Made by a program: the position numbers and the translations under genes. The notes beneath the pieces were generated by a model, which saw only the letters and a program-made list of their open reading frames with translations, had not been told where the DNA came from and searched no databases. A DNA stretch of 64,000 nucleotides, taken from positions 146,387 to 210,386 of the forward strand of contig NZ_JABAPM010000004.1 of the NCBI RefSeq assembly GCF_018913465.1, given 5' to 3'. This document shows positions 38,917 through 47,318 of this stretch, piece after piece. Positions within the stretch are counted from its first letter, which is position 1. Each line of letters starts with the position of its first letter. Origin of the DNA: Arcanobacterium phocae. Its GTDB lineage: Bacteria > Actinomycetota > Actinomycetes > Actinomycetales > Actinomycetaceae.

Positions 38917-38928
38917 TGTAACGTTGCG
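38917..38928. promoter_or_regulatory. Possible LacI-type half-perfect operator upstream of glgP
   Basis: TGTAACGTTGCG has a central AACGTT with a partly symmetric flank, the form of LacI-family sites. It lies about 70 bases before glgP, near a possible -35/-10 pair (TTTCGC and TACGAT on the minus strand). Control by the maltose regulator is a guess. Confidence 0.25.
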
Positions 38929-38940
38929 AAAATTTTTTCA

Positions 38941-39009
38941 CGTAGGACTTTTATTCTTTGCAGTGGTTTCGGTACTAGTTAACCACAGCTATAGTTCAAA
39001 AGTCCTACG
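38941..39009 (-). terminator. Nested inverted repeats between trpS and glgP
   Basis: Outer arms CGTAGGACTTTT (38941-38952) and AAAAGTCCTACG (38998-39009) are perfect; inner arms GTGGTT (38963-38968) and AACCAC (38981-38986) form a second stem. Placed ten bases after the trpS stop and before glgP, it probably ends trpS transcription. Confidence 0.6.
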
Positions 39010-39018
39010 CGTAGGTGG

Positions 39019-40125
39019 TTAGTAGGTCATGCCAAGTGCGTTGTGGACGTCGTCGAGAGTCTCTTGTGCCTGCTCGCGCGCACGCTCAATGCCACGCATC
39101 AGCACGCTACGCAAATACTCAGGATCTTGCTCTAGTTCAGCGCGTCGCGCACGAATAGGAGCGAGGTGCTCATTGAGTGCTTCGGTTACGACCTTCTTCA
39201 AGGTGCCGCCACCGCCGTCGCCAATCTCTTCGGCGATAACTTCTGGGGCGCGCCCGGTACACATCGAAGCAATAAGCAACAAGTTAGAAACTTCGGGGCG
39301 ATTAACTGGATCGTAGGTGATATGCCGATCTGAATCGGTTACTGCGCGTTTGAGCTTCTTAGCCGTCTCATCGGCACTCATTCGCAACTCGATCGTGTTG
39401 CCGCGCGACTTCGACATCTTTTCACCATCTAAACCAAGCACATGTGCGGCATCGGACAAGAGTGCGTGCGGGCGCGGGAAGATTCGCTTTGCCTTCTTAC
39501 CCTTGTTGTAACGCTTTTCGAAACGATCAGCAATCACGCGGGCCTGCTCCAAATGCGGAAGTTGATCTTTACCAACCGGAACCAAGTTAGCCTTGCAGAA
39601 TAAAATATCGGCAGCCTGATGAACCGGGTAGGTCAGCAGTAGGCCAGACATTGGCCGGCCGTTCGTTGCCTCATACTCGGCTTTAACTGTAGGGTTGCGG
39701 CGCAGTTCGGCGTCGGAAACAACCGACAGGAATGGCAAAACAAGTTCGTTGAGTTCGGGGACTTGAGAGTGTGCGAAGAATACGGTTTCTTCGGGATCCA
39801 TGCCCACCGCGAGATAATCGGTCAGGAGGGACATGGTGCGCTCGCGGATCGAATCGGCCTCATCGCGATCCGTAATCACCTGATAATCAGCAATCAGTAA
39901 CCAAGTATCGACGCCGCGTTGCTGCAGTTTACGCCAGTTTTGCAGGGTGCCGAAATAGTGGCCGATATGCAGGTGCCCAGTTGGCCGCGCGCCGGTCAGC
40001 ACCCGGAACTTCGAGGGATCTTCGTCAATAGCTAGGTTGATTTTCTCGCTCATCTGGCGGGTAGCTTCGAGTGAAGCATCCGACGTTGCCGTCTCCAGGG
40101 CGAGTTGCGCATTATTTTCACTCAT
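39019..40125 (-). CDS. trpS: Tryptophanyl-tRNA synthetase
   Basis: Class I synthetase that charges tRNA-Trp. 368 aa: HIGH-type motif GHLHIGHYFG near residue 50, KMSKS in GEKMSKSRGNT near residue 236. Residues 1-25 form an extra polar N-terminal extension before the catalytic domain starts at FRVLTGARPTG. The start ATG 40125 has no ribosome site but lies seven bases after TAGACT, so translation of a leaderless message is likely; this also argues against the longer open frame upstream. Confidence 0.95.
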   Translation of the reverse strand: MSENNAQLALETATSDASLEATRQMSEKINLAIDEDPSKFRVLTGARPTGHLHIGHYFGTLQNWRKLQQRGVDTWLLIADYQVITDRDEADSIRERTMSLLTDYLAVGMDPEETVFFAHSQVPELNELVLPFLSVVSDAELRRNPTVKAEYEATNGRPMSGLLLTYPVHQAADILFCKANLVPVGKDQLPHLEQARVIADRFEKRYNKGKKAKRIFPRPHALLSDAAHVLGLDGEKMSKSRGNTIELRMSADETAKKLKRAVTDSDRHITYDPVNRPEVSNLLLIASMCTGRAPEVIAEEIGDGGGGTLKKVVTEALNEHLAPIRARRAELEQDPEYLRSVLMRGIERAREQAQETLDDVHNALGMTY

Positions 40126-40138
40126 GCCATCTAGTCTA
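40125..40138 (-). promoter_or_regulatory. Leaderless-type -10 element of trpS
   Basis: TAGACT on the minus strand (40133-40138), seven bases, then the ATG at 40125. Same hexamer and same spacing as at glgE. No clear -35 box is visible, which is common for leaderless actinobacterial promoters. Confidence 0.45.
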
Positions 40139-40286
40139 GCGTGCCGTGCCACGACTTTTTGTTTCACATAGTTGTGAAGCGTGACGTTTCACGGAGATCT
40201 GGCGAAGGTTCTTACGACGGCGGACAGGTAAGAGTTATCTAAAGTCAAAAACGACGTGGTTTTCCTAGTGGCAACTTTTGGGCAGA

Positions 40287-41009
40287 TCAGTCAGTTGAAC
40301 CCATGAGTGAAAATAGTTGTTCGGCGGTGGGGCTTAGTATATCGCTATGGATGATACCATCGCGTAAAACTATGGCTCTGTCTGCTCTAGCGGCAGCTGC
40401 AAGGTCATGGGTAACCATGATTACAGTGGTCCCAGTTTTATGTAACTGGGCGAGTTGATCGAGAAGTAGGCGCGTTGAGGCTGAATCGAGTGCTCCCGAG
40501 GGCTCATCTGCAAAAAGAATTTTTGGTCGTACCGCGAGAGACCGGACAATTGCAACTCGCTGTCGTTGACCTCCGGAGAGTTGTGCTGGATAAGAATCTA
40601 ACTTATCCGAAAGACCGAAGCGGTCGAATAGTTTTTTGATAGCTTTTGCGGAGAGTCGTTTTTTATTGAAACGAAGGCCAAGTTTGACGTTTTCAAGCGC
40701 TGTCATCGAGTCAATCAGATTGTAATCTTGAAATATGAAGCTTGCGTTCTTACGACGTATCGCGCTTCTTTCCTTTCTGGAGACGGACACTACATCGCTG
40801 CCGCATAGTTTTGCTATCCCGGAATCTGCTTGTTCTAGTCCAGACATGCAGTAAAGAAAGGTAGTTTTGCCAGACCCTGACGGGCCAACAATAGACACAA
40901 ACTCTCCTGCTTGAGCCTGGAACGATAAGTTTTTCAGCACGTGTACTGGTTCATTCTTGTTTAGTGGGAAACTCTTCGATAGAGCTTCTACGTGGACTAT
41001 GGGTTGCAT
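40287..41009 (-). CDS. ABC transporter ATP-binding protein (MacB/BceA type)
   Basis: 240 aa ATPase: Walker A GPSGSGKTTFLY near residue 35, signature LSGGQRQRVAI near residue 138, Walker B KILFADEPSGALD near residue 158, and His switch MVTHD. The FADEPSGALDS form belongs to the MacB/LolD/BceA class that works with FtsX-type permeases. The start ATG 41009 with AGAGG is better than TTG 41030. It follows the permease by ten bases. No trpS link: a 160-base gap without a clear gene separates it from trpS. Substrate unknown; lipid, peptide or antimicrobial efflux/sensing are all possible. Confidence 0.85.
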   Translation of the reverse strand: MQPIVHVEALSKSFPLNKNEPVHVLKNLSFQAQAGEFVSIVGPSGSGKTTFLYCMSGLEQADSGIAKLCGSDVVSVSRKERSAIRRKNASFIFQDYNLIDSMTALENVKLGLRFNKKRLSAKAIKKLFDRFGLSDKLDSYPAQLSGGQRQRVAIVRSLAVRPKILFADEPSGALDSASTRLLLDQLAQLHKTGTTVIMVTHDLAAAARADRAIVLRDGIIHSDILSPTAEQLFSLMGSTD

Positions 41010-41019
41010 CTTAAACCTC

Positions 41020-42390
41020 TTATCGGACAATAGCTTGCATATTTAGTGAGCGAGATTGAATCAGAGTTGAGATTTCGGTAAAAAGTGTTATCAGTAAAAA
41101 TCCAGCGGTTAAAAGAATGTATGTTTCAAGAGGTATGCCACTCGATTGCGTATCTGGAACTGGCCCAGCCGAGAGCGCCAAACCCATAGCTAGACTGTTG
41201 ATAAAAAGGATCACTGTGCTGATTAAGGATGCGACCAGTAGATAAATAAGGGATTCTAGAAATGCTGCGAATGTGATGGTCGAAGGCTTGCAACCGAGAA
41301 CCTGTAGTAGTGCAATGTCGTGCACTCGAGAACGGTTTGTTAAGTAGACAGCTAATACTCCGCTTGCCGCTGCCAGAATAACTGGTGTGCTGAAAATTAA
41401 TAGAATCTGGGAACTAGGGCTGACTTGAAGGCTCTCCTCGGAGGCTCCAATTGCGGACATTACGTTACGTGTTTGGGCGATCATGCCAAATACTAGGCCG
41501 ACTGATGTTGCTGCCAAAACTAGCGGAGTGATGAACGCTGTAGAGCGGAATGCTCGGCGCTTCGCAGAGGTTAACGCAATCATCCAGCTATCAAAAATAT
41601 TAAATGGGCGGAATAGTCCAATGAATGTGATCGTGGACTTAACTATCGCTTTGCTTGTTATGCCAAACGCGAGTAATAGCCCAAGTCCGATTCCCCAGTA
41701 AGCGCTGATCAAACCGCTAAGAATCTCAGAGCTGGTGGTGATAGGTACCTTTGATATTGCTATATAAGATGCGATCATTCCTCCCGTCACGAGGAAAGAG
41801 AAAAGATAGCGCACCCACTGGCGTTCAGTTGGATTCGCAAGAGGGCCATTTACTGCGATAACAGGATCGAGTTTGAGTAGAGAGCGAGTCGTTAAAACTA
41901 ACGGAAGAATGACGGTGAGAAGTGATGTAATCGGTGCGAACACGATTGCCCATATGCTTTGATGTATGTAACCTGAATCAGCTGGGAGAAGTCCAGTTTT
42001 CTGAATCAGAACTATGTAGAAATCCCATAGTGACATTGCGAGTACAGTGCCAAGCACACAGCCGATAATAGCCGCAAGGCAGGCTAAAGTAACGTACCGT
42101 AATCGTGCTGCAGATGGAGAAGCGCCAATGACTTGCCATAGCGCAATTCTTCTCGAATCTTCCTCGACCGCTAGCCGGATAATAGTTGGAACGCAGAAAA
42201 GTATTGCCATAATAGTCAACGCCATCTGGAAGCCTCCAAGAACGGAGAATTGCTCTGCAGCTAGGCCAGTTGGTAACTGTGCGCCTGCGATAGTCGTGCT
42301 CAGGGACAGCGTGATGAGGCAACAAGAAATGGAGGAAATGCTGAGGGTTGCTACGAACATTGGAATGAAATCGCGAATCTCTTTCAGCAT
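41020..42390 (-). CDS. FtsX-like ABC transporter permease
   Basis: 456 aa with about eight to ten membrane segments and two FtsX-type halves: one around VATLSISSISCCLI to LLKLD (about residues 5-190), the other around RRAFRSTAFITPLVL to the end. The first half has EEDSRRIALWQVIGASP and the second RSRVHDIALLQVLGCKP, the repeated coupling loops of FtsX permeases. ATG 42390 is used because ACGAGG precedes it; GTG 42426 would add 12 residues. Forms an exporter or sensor with the following ATPase. Confidence 0.8.
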   Translation of the reverse strand: MLKEIRDFIPMFVATLSISSISCCLITLSLSTTIAGAQLPTGLAAEQFSVLGGFQMALTIMAILFCVPTIIRLAVEEDSRRIALWQVIGASPSAARLRYVTLACLAAIIGCVLGTVLAMSLWDFYIVLIQKTGLLPADSGYIHQSIWAIVFAPITSLLTVILPLVLTTRSLLKLDPVIAVNGPLANPTERQWVRYLFSFLVTGGMIASYIAISKVPITTSSEILSGLISAYWGIGLGLLLAFGITSKAIVKSTITFIGLFRPFNIFDSWMIALTSAKRRAFRSTAFITPLVLAATSVGLVFGMIAQTRNVMSAIGASEESLQVSPSSQILLIFSTPVILAAASGVLAVYLTNRSRVHDIALLQVLGCKPSTITFAAFLESLIYLLVASLISTVILFINSLAMGLALSAGPVPDTQSSGIPLETYILLTAGFLLITLFTEISTLIQSRSLNMQAIVR

Positions 42391-42761
42391 ATTGCCCGGC
42401 CTCGTTGTAAAGTTTATGGTTGTCACATAGTGTGCATTTACGTCAATTATTCAGTATATGAAACGATATAATGGGACTCAACCTTCATTTTCCCCCATTG
42501 AGATAACTTCCGACCAATACAGTCAGTTTTCTCAGTAAAGTAGGTGGGAATCTGCGTGGGGTTCATCCCTATTTTTGGTGGAATACATGGGTAGCCCTCG
42601 TGTACATCTTTTGTGGTGCGAGTGCTTGCTTGTGCATGGATGTGTCTCATAGCTAGTTGGGTTATTATCTGGTTCTATGAGAATATTGCTTTTCTATCGG
42701 TCTTCGATAAAATATTCCTATAAGTGTCAGTGATGTGAAGATCGAGAAGGACTCTCAGCGA
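42391..42761. other. Intergenic stretch upstream of the FtsX permease and a small membrane protein
   Basis: About 370 bases with no convincing gene. It contains an isolated TATAAT on the plus strand (42467-42472) with no good -35 box, and the promoter for the small protein (listed separately). Base composition is AT-rich compared with the neighbours. Confidence 0.5.
42686..42713 (+). promoter_or_regulatory. Promoter of the small membrane protein
   Basis: TTGCTT (42686-42691), 16 bases, TAAAAT (42708-42713), about 50 bases before the ATG at 42762. Confidence 0.5.
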
Positions 42762-42944
42762 ATGAAAACTTTCCTTGCTTTCGTCATGTTTTTCTCAGGT
42801 TTAGCCGCTTTTGTTTTTTCTGTGCTTTATATATTTGACGTCATTGAAACAGGCTTGCCTGGCTATCTATCGTTGCTCGTTTTTTGCGTTGCTTATCTTG
42901 TTGATTTCAAAAGAAAAGCGAAATTTGGGGCTTCTAGCGTCTAG
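42762..42944 (+). CDS. Small two-helix membrane protein, unrecognised
   Basis: 60 aa: hydrophobic residues 3-25 and 33-48, with a positively charged C-terminus (FKRKAKFGASSV). The frame is open nine codons further up to a GTG at 42735, but the ATG at 42762 is preceded by AAGGA at about 11 bases and a promoter-like pair. It sits alone between the FtsX transporter and the two-component genes, transcribed against both. No function can be assigned. Confidence 0.5.
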   Translation: MKTFLAFVMFFSGLAAFVFSVLYIFDVIETGLPGYLSLLVFCVAYLVDFKRKAKFGASSV

Positions 42945-42977
42945 TCAGAGGTATAGCTATCTTGACGGTTTGCGCTA

Positions 42978-43637
42978 CTAGTATCCGGCTTTGAGTGCGG
43001 TGATGGTGAGTTCGCCGCGGTTATTAAAACCGGTGAGGGTGAATAGTTCGCTGATATAGGAGCGGGTGGTTGCTTCGCTGAGGTTGAGTGTTTTGGCGAT
43101 TGTTTTGTTGGGTTTTGCTTTGATAACGAGATCGAAGACTACTCTGAGATAGTGCGGGAGGTTTTCGATTGTGGCGATGAATTCTTGGTAGTCTTCCCGG
43201 GTTGCTTGGGTTTCAATATAGGTTTGGGTTAGCAGGTGGATGGGACGCGGGCTGAGCACATTCATACCTGCATGTGCTTGCTTGAGTAGTGTGGCTAGTT
43301 GTGGGGCTGGGATATCTTTTGTGAGAAATCCGCGCACGTTTGCTGCTAGCGATTGTGCGAGAGAGTTTTCGTGTTCGAACGCGGTGAGTATGACGACGGT
43401 GATGTGTGGGTAGTCGTTAGCTAAGATTTTCGCTGTTTCAATTCCGTCGAGGGTGGGCATATCAACGTCAATGAGGGCGATATCGGGTTGCGTGTGTGCA
43501 ATTGTCGCAAGTGCTTCAGTTCCGTTCGATGCGGTTGCGACGACGGCGATACCCTCTTGGTGGTCGAGTAGATTTGCTAGTCCTTCACGGATTATTTCGT
43601 CGTCGTCCGCGATCAGGAGGCGAAGAGTGTCACTCAT
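42978..43637 (-). CDS. NarL/FixJ-type response regulator
   Basis: 219 aa. Receiver domain with the acidic pocket (LIADDDEIIREGL) and phosphoacceptor Asp57 in ALIDVDMPTLDG; conserved Thr in VVILTAF and Lys in GFLTKDI. The C-terminal helix-turn-helix (KPNKTIAKTLNLSEATTRSYISELF) is of the LuxR class but more divergent than usual. ATG behind AAGGAAATC; it overlaps the kinase gene by eight bases. Most likely controls nearby membrane-protein genes, as for BceRS- or LiaRS-like envelope systems, but no target site can be shown. Confidence 0.9.
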   Translation of the reverse strand: MSDTLRLLIADDDEIIREGLANLLDHQEGIAVVATASNGTEALATIAHTQPDIALIDVDMPTLDGIETAKILANDYPHITVVILTAFEHENSLAQSLAANVRGFLTKDIPAPQLATLLKQAHAGMNVLSPRPIHLLTQTYIETQATREDYQEFIATIENLPHYLRVVFDLVIKAKPNKTIAKTLNLSEATTRSYISELFTLTGFNNRGELTITALKAGY

Positions 43638-44775
43638 AATGATTTCCTTGGGTTAGGGGGAGGGTGGCGATGATAACCCATTCGTTATCGTGGCGGAAGA
43701 AGGATAGGTTTCCGCCACTGGTGTGAATGTGTTGTTGGAGATTTGCTAGTCCATAACCCCCGGTGAGGTGGGTAGGGATATTCTGTTCGGCGATGTCGTT
43801 GCGCATGGTTAGGCTGATAGTGTTTGAGCTTAGTTCGATGATGAGGTCGACGATAGTGTTAGGCGGTGCGTATTTGAGTGCGTTGGTGGCAGCTTCACGG
43901 ACAAATAGTGAAGTAAGGTTGATGGTTTGATGGTCTAGTTTGGCATCAAGGTGAGATTCGCTATCGATATTGAGTGTGATCGAACGAGTGGTGAGCATGG
44001 TAGCGGACATGGTGATCGCTTCGTCGAGGCTTTGCTGTTGTGCATGCGAGTCAAGGTTGAGGATTATCGGGCGGATCCGGTGTGCGGCGTTTTGTGCCAT
44101 GTGGGATAGGGGATCAAGCTCGTGGGCTAGATGCGGATGGTTCAGGCTAATGTTTTGTACAGTGATAGCGATCTGTGCTAAATCTTTCGCGATCGTGTCG
44201 TGAAGTTCGGCAGCGAGATTTGCGCGGATAGTCGCACTTGCTTGACGAGCTTCCTCTAGGTTTTGTGCAGAGAGCTTTACCCGGTTTACTAGGAAGCAGA
44301 GGGCTGTGCCAATAGATGTTATCGATACAAACATCACGATTTCACGAAAGAATTGGGGGCGTAGGGGCTCGCTGAAATCTAGGAACATACATCCGGTTAA
44401 TGCAAGCGTGATGAGCGCTGGAATCCACCGCTTGCGGATCATCCAAGTAATACAAATCAGATAAACACCCAAGGCAGGTAAGGCTAGGTGTGATGTGGCT
44501 GGCCAAAAAGATGACGCGAGGAAAATGAGTATGTAAAGGATTTGTGCCGAATATTTCCACGCGCTCACTGTAAGGGTAATTCCAAAAACGACAATGATCC
44601 ACAACTGTGGCTGGTCAAGCCGAAGAACTGCTGGGTTCAATCCGATTTCTGCCAACACACTAAGCGTAGCCAGGAGTAAATAAATCGGTGTATGTATTGC
44701 GCGTAGTGGCGTTGAAACTGATGTGGAATTCTCTGTTATTTGCCCAATGCTATAAAAAGATTTACGTGTTTGCAC
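43630..44775 (-). CDS. Sensor histidine kinase (HisKA_3 type)
   Basis: 381 aa. Membrane helices fill about residues 28-155 (five or six segments with short loops, no large outside sensor domain). A coiled linker follows, then the phosphoacceptor His near residue 192 in AAELHDTIAKDLAQ. The ATPase domain has the N-box FVREAATNALKYAPP and the G-box GGYGLANLQQH. This is the layout of DesK/LiaS-type kinases that sense membrane state. The GTG start has only AAGAG nearby. Cognate regulator is the overlapping gene downstream. Confidence 0.88.
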   Translation of the reverse strand: MQTRKSFYSIGQITENSTSVSTPLRAIHTPIYLLLATLSVLAEIGLNPAVLRLDQPQLWIIVVFGITLTVSAWKYSAQILYILIFLASSFWPATSHLALPALGVYLICITWMIRKRWIPALITLALTGCMFLDFSEPLRPQFFREIVMFVSITSIGTALCFLVNRVKLSAQNLEEARQASATIRANLAAELHDTIAKDLAQIAITVQNISLNHPHLAHELDPLSHMAQNAAHRIRPIILNLDSHAQQQSLDEAITMSATMLTTRSITLNIDSESHLDAKLDHQTINLTSLFVREAATNALKYAPPNTIVDLIIELSSNTISLTMRNDIAEQNIPTHLTGGYGLANLQQHIHTSGGNLSFFRHDNEWVIIATLPLTQGNHYE

Positions 44776-44990
44776 TCTTACACTATGGCATATCCGGATA
44801 TAAAAGCATGCTACAGGTACCTCTGTAGCAGCGTCATGATTATGATGAATTCTTGGTAGCTCACGTTAGTTAAAGGTAACACTGATCGTCGCTAGGACAG
44901 TTTTGTCATTCAATACCCTGACGAATATCGGTGTCATAGATATCCGGTAACATGCTTTATTTAAATCAGTAGCCTATTTTGGTTGCTTCG

Positions 44991-45019
44991 TTCACAAAAT
45001 TGGTTGAACGCCCTAGTAT
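44991..45019 (+). promoter_or_regulatory. Promoter upstream of two small membrane protein genes
   Basis: TTCACA (44991-44996), 17 bases, TAGTAT (45014-45019), followed by AAAGGA and the ATG at 45040. The divergent 260-base gap to the kinase gene shows nothing else clear. Confidence 0.5.
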
Positions 45020-45039
45020 GTATGTGAAAGGATAAACAC

Positions 45040-45279
45040 ATGAGTCGTCTGCATTTGTTTGATGTGAAGTATTGGAAGTATTCGCTCTTTGCGATGCCGA
45101 TCATGATCCCGCTGGCCTTATGGGCTAGTTGGGATGTGGTAACTGCACCTCAATCAACTGCGCTAAAAGTGGCTGTAGGTGTTGGTCTTGCTTTGCTGAC
45201 ATATGTTTCTGGCGTGATTTTATTCTGGTGGAACGCGTTAGCACAGAATCATTGGCGCAAAACTAAGCGTAAAAAATAA
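45040..45279 (+). CDS. Small membrane protein, unrecognised
   Basis: 79 aa with two membrane segments (about residues 14-31 and 42-64), ending in the basic tail HWRKTKRKK. Strong AAAGGA site before the ATG. Followed after ten bases by a second small membrane protein, so the two form a mini-operon divergent from the kinase. They could be accessory to the FtsX/two-component genes, but nothing in the sequence proves it. Confidence 0.65.
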   Translation: MSRLHLFDVKYWKYSLFAMPIMIPLALWASWDVVTAPQSTALKVAVGVGLALLTYVSGVILFWWNALAQNHWRKTKRKK

Positions 45280-45289
45280 GGAGAGCACG

Positions 45290-45616
45290 TTGCCGAATCT
45301 ATTGCGCAGTATAGGCCCCGAAATTATGTGGGCAGGGGTACTTATCTCCGTGTCATCGAACGTTACGCGGACTGGGTGGAGCGACCCGGTTGTTATTGCA
45401 GAAATCATCGGGTTAGTGCTTGTCCTTGGATGGATAATCAAGGAAAGACTGAAAGAACAAAAACGAGAGCTACTCTATTCTTTACTTTATGTGACCGGAA
45501 CTGTTGGCGTAGTTGCCATTCAGAACTCGTCATGGACGCGGCTTGCTGTACTCCTCATCATGGGTATGTATATTTTCGCTAAACGTAGTCGTCAAGACGC
45601 GCTAGTGAGCGATTAG
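45290..45616 (+). CDS. Small multi-spanning membrane protein, unrecognised
   Basis: 108 aa with three or four hydrophobic segments (about residues 10-22, 35-49, 62-76, 82-96) and charged loops (KERLKEQKREL). Start TTG 45290 behind AAGGAGAG, a strong site that makes the rare start codon credible. Second gene of a two-gene unit. No family recognised. Confidence 0.6.
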   Translation: MPNLLRSIGPEIMWAGVLISVSSNVTRTGWSDPVVIAEIIGLVLVLGWIIKERLKEQKRELLYSLLYVTGTVGVVAIQNSSWTRLAVLLIMGMYIFAKRSRQDALVSD

Positions 45617-45822
45617 GCGTGAGCCGCTTGCTCGAAGGTGAACTCTGCTAGTTTGGGCGGGCGAAATCTCGGTATTCAGCACGGTAGCGCGATATAGAGT
45701 GCCACCGTTACGCTGGGCGAGATTTTGTGCGCGATTTCCCGGATTCTGACCTAGTAGTACTGTGATTGGGAATAGGGCGAGGCTTGGCTTGTTTACCGAA
45801 TATTTTCACTGCTTAGCTGTTC
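45617..45822 (-). other. Non-coding or decayed stretch
   Basis: About 200 bases between convergent genes. On the minus strand one frame stays open for about 60 codons without a start codon or ribosome site (it reads KPSLALFPITVLLGQNPGNR and on), which could be a gene remnant or chance. No terminator hairpin found. Confidence 0.3.
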
Positions 45823-46005
45823 TCATCCGTGGTGGGGACTTTGACAGGCAAGTTCGCGCAGTGCCTGTTCGTAATTGTCGGCAAACTGGTGAGTTAGTTG
45901 AGCGATCACATCGTCTGCAACAGTCTCTTCCTGATTATCTATACTGACCGCGTTTTCTACGTCATCGAAACGCATCACAATATACTGAGGCCGATTGTTT
46001 TTCAT
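45823..46005 (-). CDS. Possible 60-residue protein downstream of an MFS gene
   Basis: 60 aa, acidic and soluble (IVMRFDDVENAVSIDNQEET, then DDVIAQLTHQFADNYEQAL). Supported by a ribosome site GGAAGAG eight bases before the ATG and by position 41 bases after the MFS gene on the same strand. Not recognised. Could be a real small protein or the start of a longer gene since truncated. Confidence 0.4.
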   Translation of the reverse strand: MKNNRPQYIVMRFDDVENAVSIDNQEETVADDVIAQLTHQFADNYEQALRELACQSPHHG

Positions 46006-46046
46006 GATGACTACTCTTCCGGGCTTGTGCTACTGGCTGGGAGAAT

Positions 46047-47255
46047 TTACGACGACGGGGTTGTTGGTGTGTGCCATGTGCTCCATGGCAGGATAGTGCT
46101 TGCTATCAGTAAACCACAAGCACCGATGAAGATTCCGGTGGGGATTCCACAGAACTGGCCGATGATGCCGCCGGCGATTGTGAGTAAGGGGCCGGAGATT
46201 CTCGAGCACAGGCTGAATACGGTAGTGACTCGCGCGATGAGGTGATCGTCAGTTTCGGTTAACCGCACGGTAGCGTATGCGGGACGGAAGAGAGCTGCGA
46301 GAAACATGAGGAAGAAATTCGCACACAAGTAGATGGCGAAGCCTACTGTTGTTCCAGGAAGGAAAGGAATGACGAAGATAGGAAGCGAACGTAGCATTCC
46401 GATATAGGTGAGAACACGCCGCTGTCCTAATGTGTTGGTTATTCGTCCGGCAAAGGTTGAGCCGAGTATCCCGCCAAAGCCGGGAACAGTAAGAGCTATA
46501 CCAAATTCAATAGGTGATAGTTTCCAAGAATCTAGCAAGAGCAAGATCTCCAACGGGTAGATGAATGCAAGGAACCCAGCAAATAACGTGGCATTTCCTA
46601 AAAGCGTGAGCAGTATAGGCTTTGATGCGATATAACGAAAACCTTCACTGAGTTGCTGTTTATAAGGCGCATTTGAATGAGCCGGAGGTTTCCCTTCCGG
46701 GGTAGTAATCTTGCTCAGTCCAAAAGCTGATCCCAGCAGGCCTATGACTTGCGATAATAGGGTAATGCCAACGCCCAGAAGCTGAGTGATGAACCCGCCG
46801 ATCATTGGTCCGAACGTGGTGAAGATCCAGATAGTTGATTCGAATTTGCTAAAGGCAGATACGCGCTGTTCAGCAGGAATAAGATCTTTGAGATGTGCCA
46901 TTGAAGCCGGCAAGAAAAGACTTGAGAGCGTTGAGAGCACAACTGCCACAAATAGTAGATGAACGTAAGAAAACGATTGGAAAACGAGCATGATAGGAAT
47001 GGTTGCGAGGATGCCTGCACGCAAAATATCAATCCATATCATGAGTGGCCGTTTGGCTCTGAATTCAAGCCACGGTCCAGCAGCGATCATGACGAACGCG
47101 CTAATAAAGCCAGGGATTGCGGAAAGTAGCGAAAGCTCAAGCGAAGACACTGAAAGAAGCGTTACCGCTGCCAATGACAGTGCACCAGTTGCAAGTGCTT
47201 CTCCAGCATCAGACGAGGCACGGGCGAACCACAGCTTATTAAAATCTGGATGCAT
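46047..47255 (-). CDS. Major facilitator superfamily transporter
   Basis: 402 aa with about 12 hydrophobic segments. The N-terminus FNKLWFARASSDAGEALATGALSL matches the MFS_3/enterobactin-exporter-like branch that mostly contains drug and small-molecule efflux proteins. Charged loop between halves near residues 185-205 (TTPEGKPPAHSNAPYKQQL). ATG behind AGAGGAG. The gene lies between glgX and an unknown short ORF, with a 63-base gap to glgX, so co-transcription from glgX is possible. Substrate unknown. Confidence 0.82.
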   Translation of the reverse strand: MHPDFNKLWFARASSDAGEALATGALSLAAVTLLSVSSLELSLLSAIPGFISAFVMIAAGPWLEFRAKRPLMIWIDILRAGILATIPIMLVFQSFSYVHLLFVAVVLSTLSSLFLPASMAHLKDLIPAEQRVSAFSKFESTIWIFTTFGPMIGGFITQLLGVGITLLSQVIGLLGSAFGLSKITTPEGKPPAHSNAPYKQQLSEGFRYIASKPILLTLLGNATLFAGFLAFIYPLEILLLLDSWKLSPIEFGIALTVPGFGGILGSTFAGRITNTLGQRRVLTYIGMLRSLPIFVIPFLPGTTVGFAIYLCANFFLMFLAALFRPAYATVRLTETDDHLIARVTTVFSLCSRISGPLLTIAGGIIGQFCGIPTGIFIGACGLLIASTILPWSTWHTPTTPSS

Positions 47256-47318
47256 CGCGTGCGCTCCTCTTGCTGGCGATATTGTTAAATTTGTCGAAGG
47301 GCCGTTCTATTCATTGGT

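Noticed and set aside
42467..42472. Plus-strand TATAAT as a promoter for an unseen RNA
   Set aside because: No matching -35 box and no terminator-like structure between it and the small membrane protein gene; support is too weak.
42447..42650. 67-codon minus-strand frame upstream of the FtsX permease
   Set aside because: No ribosome site, no hydrophobic or domain pattern, and it lies where the permease promoter should be.
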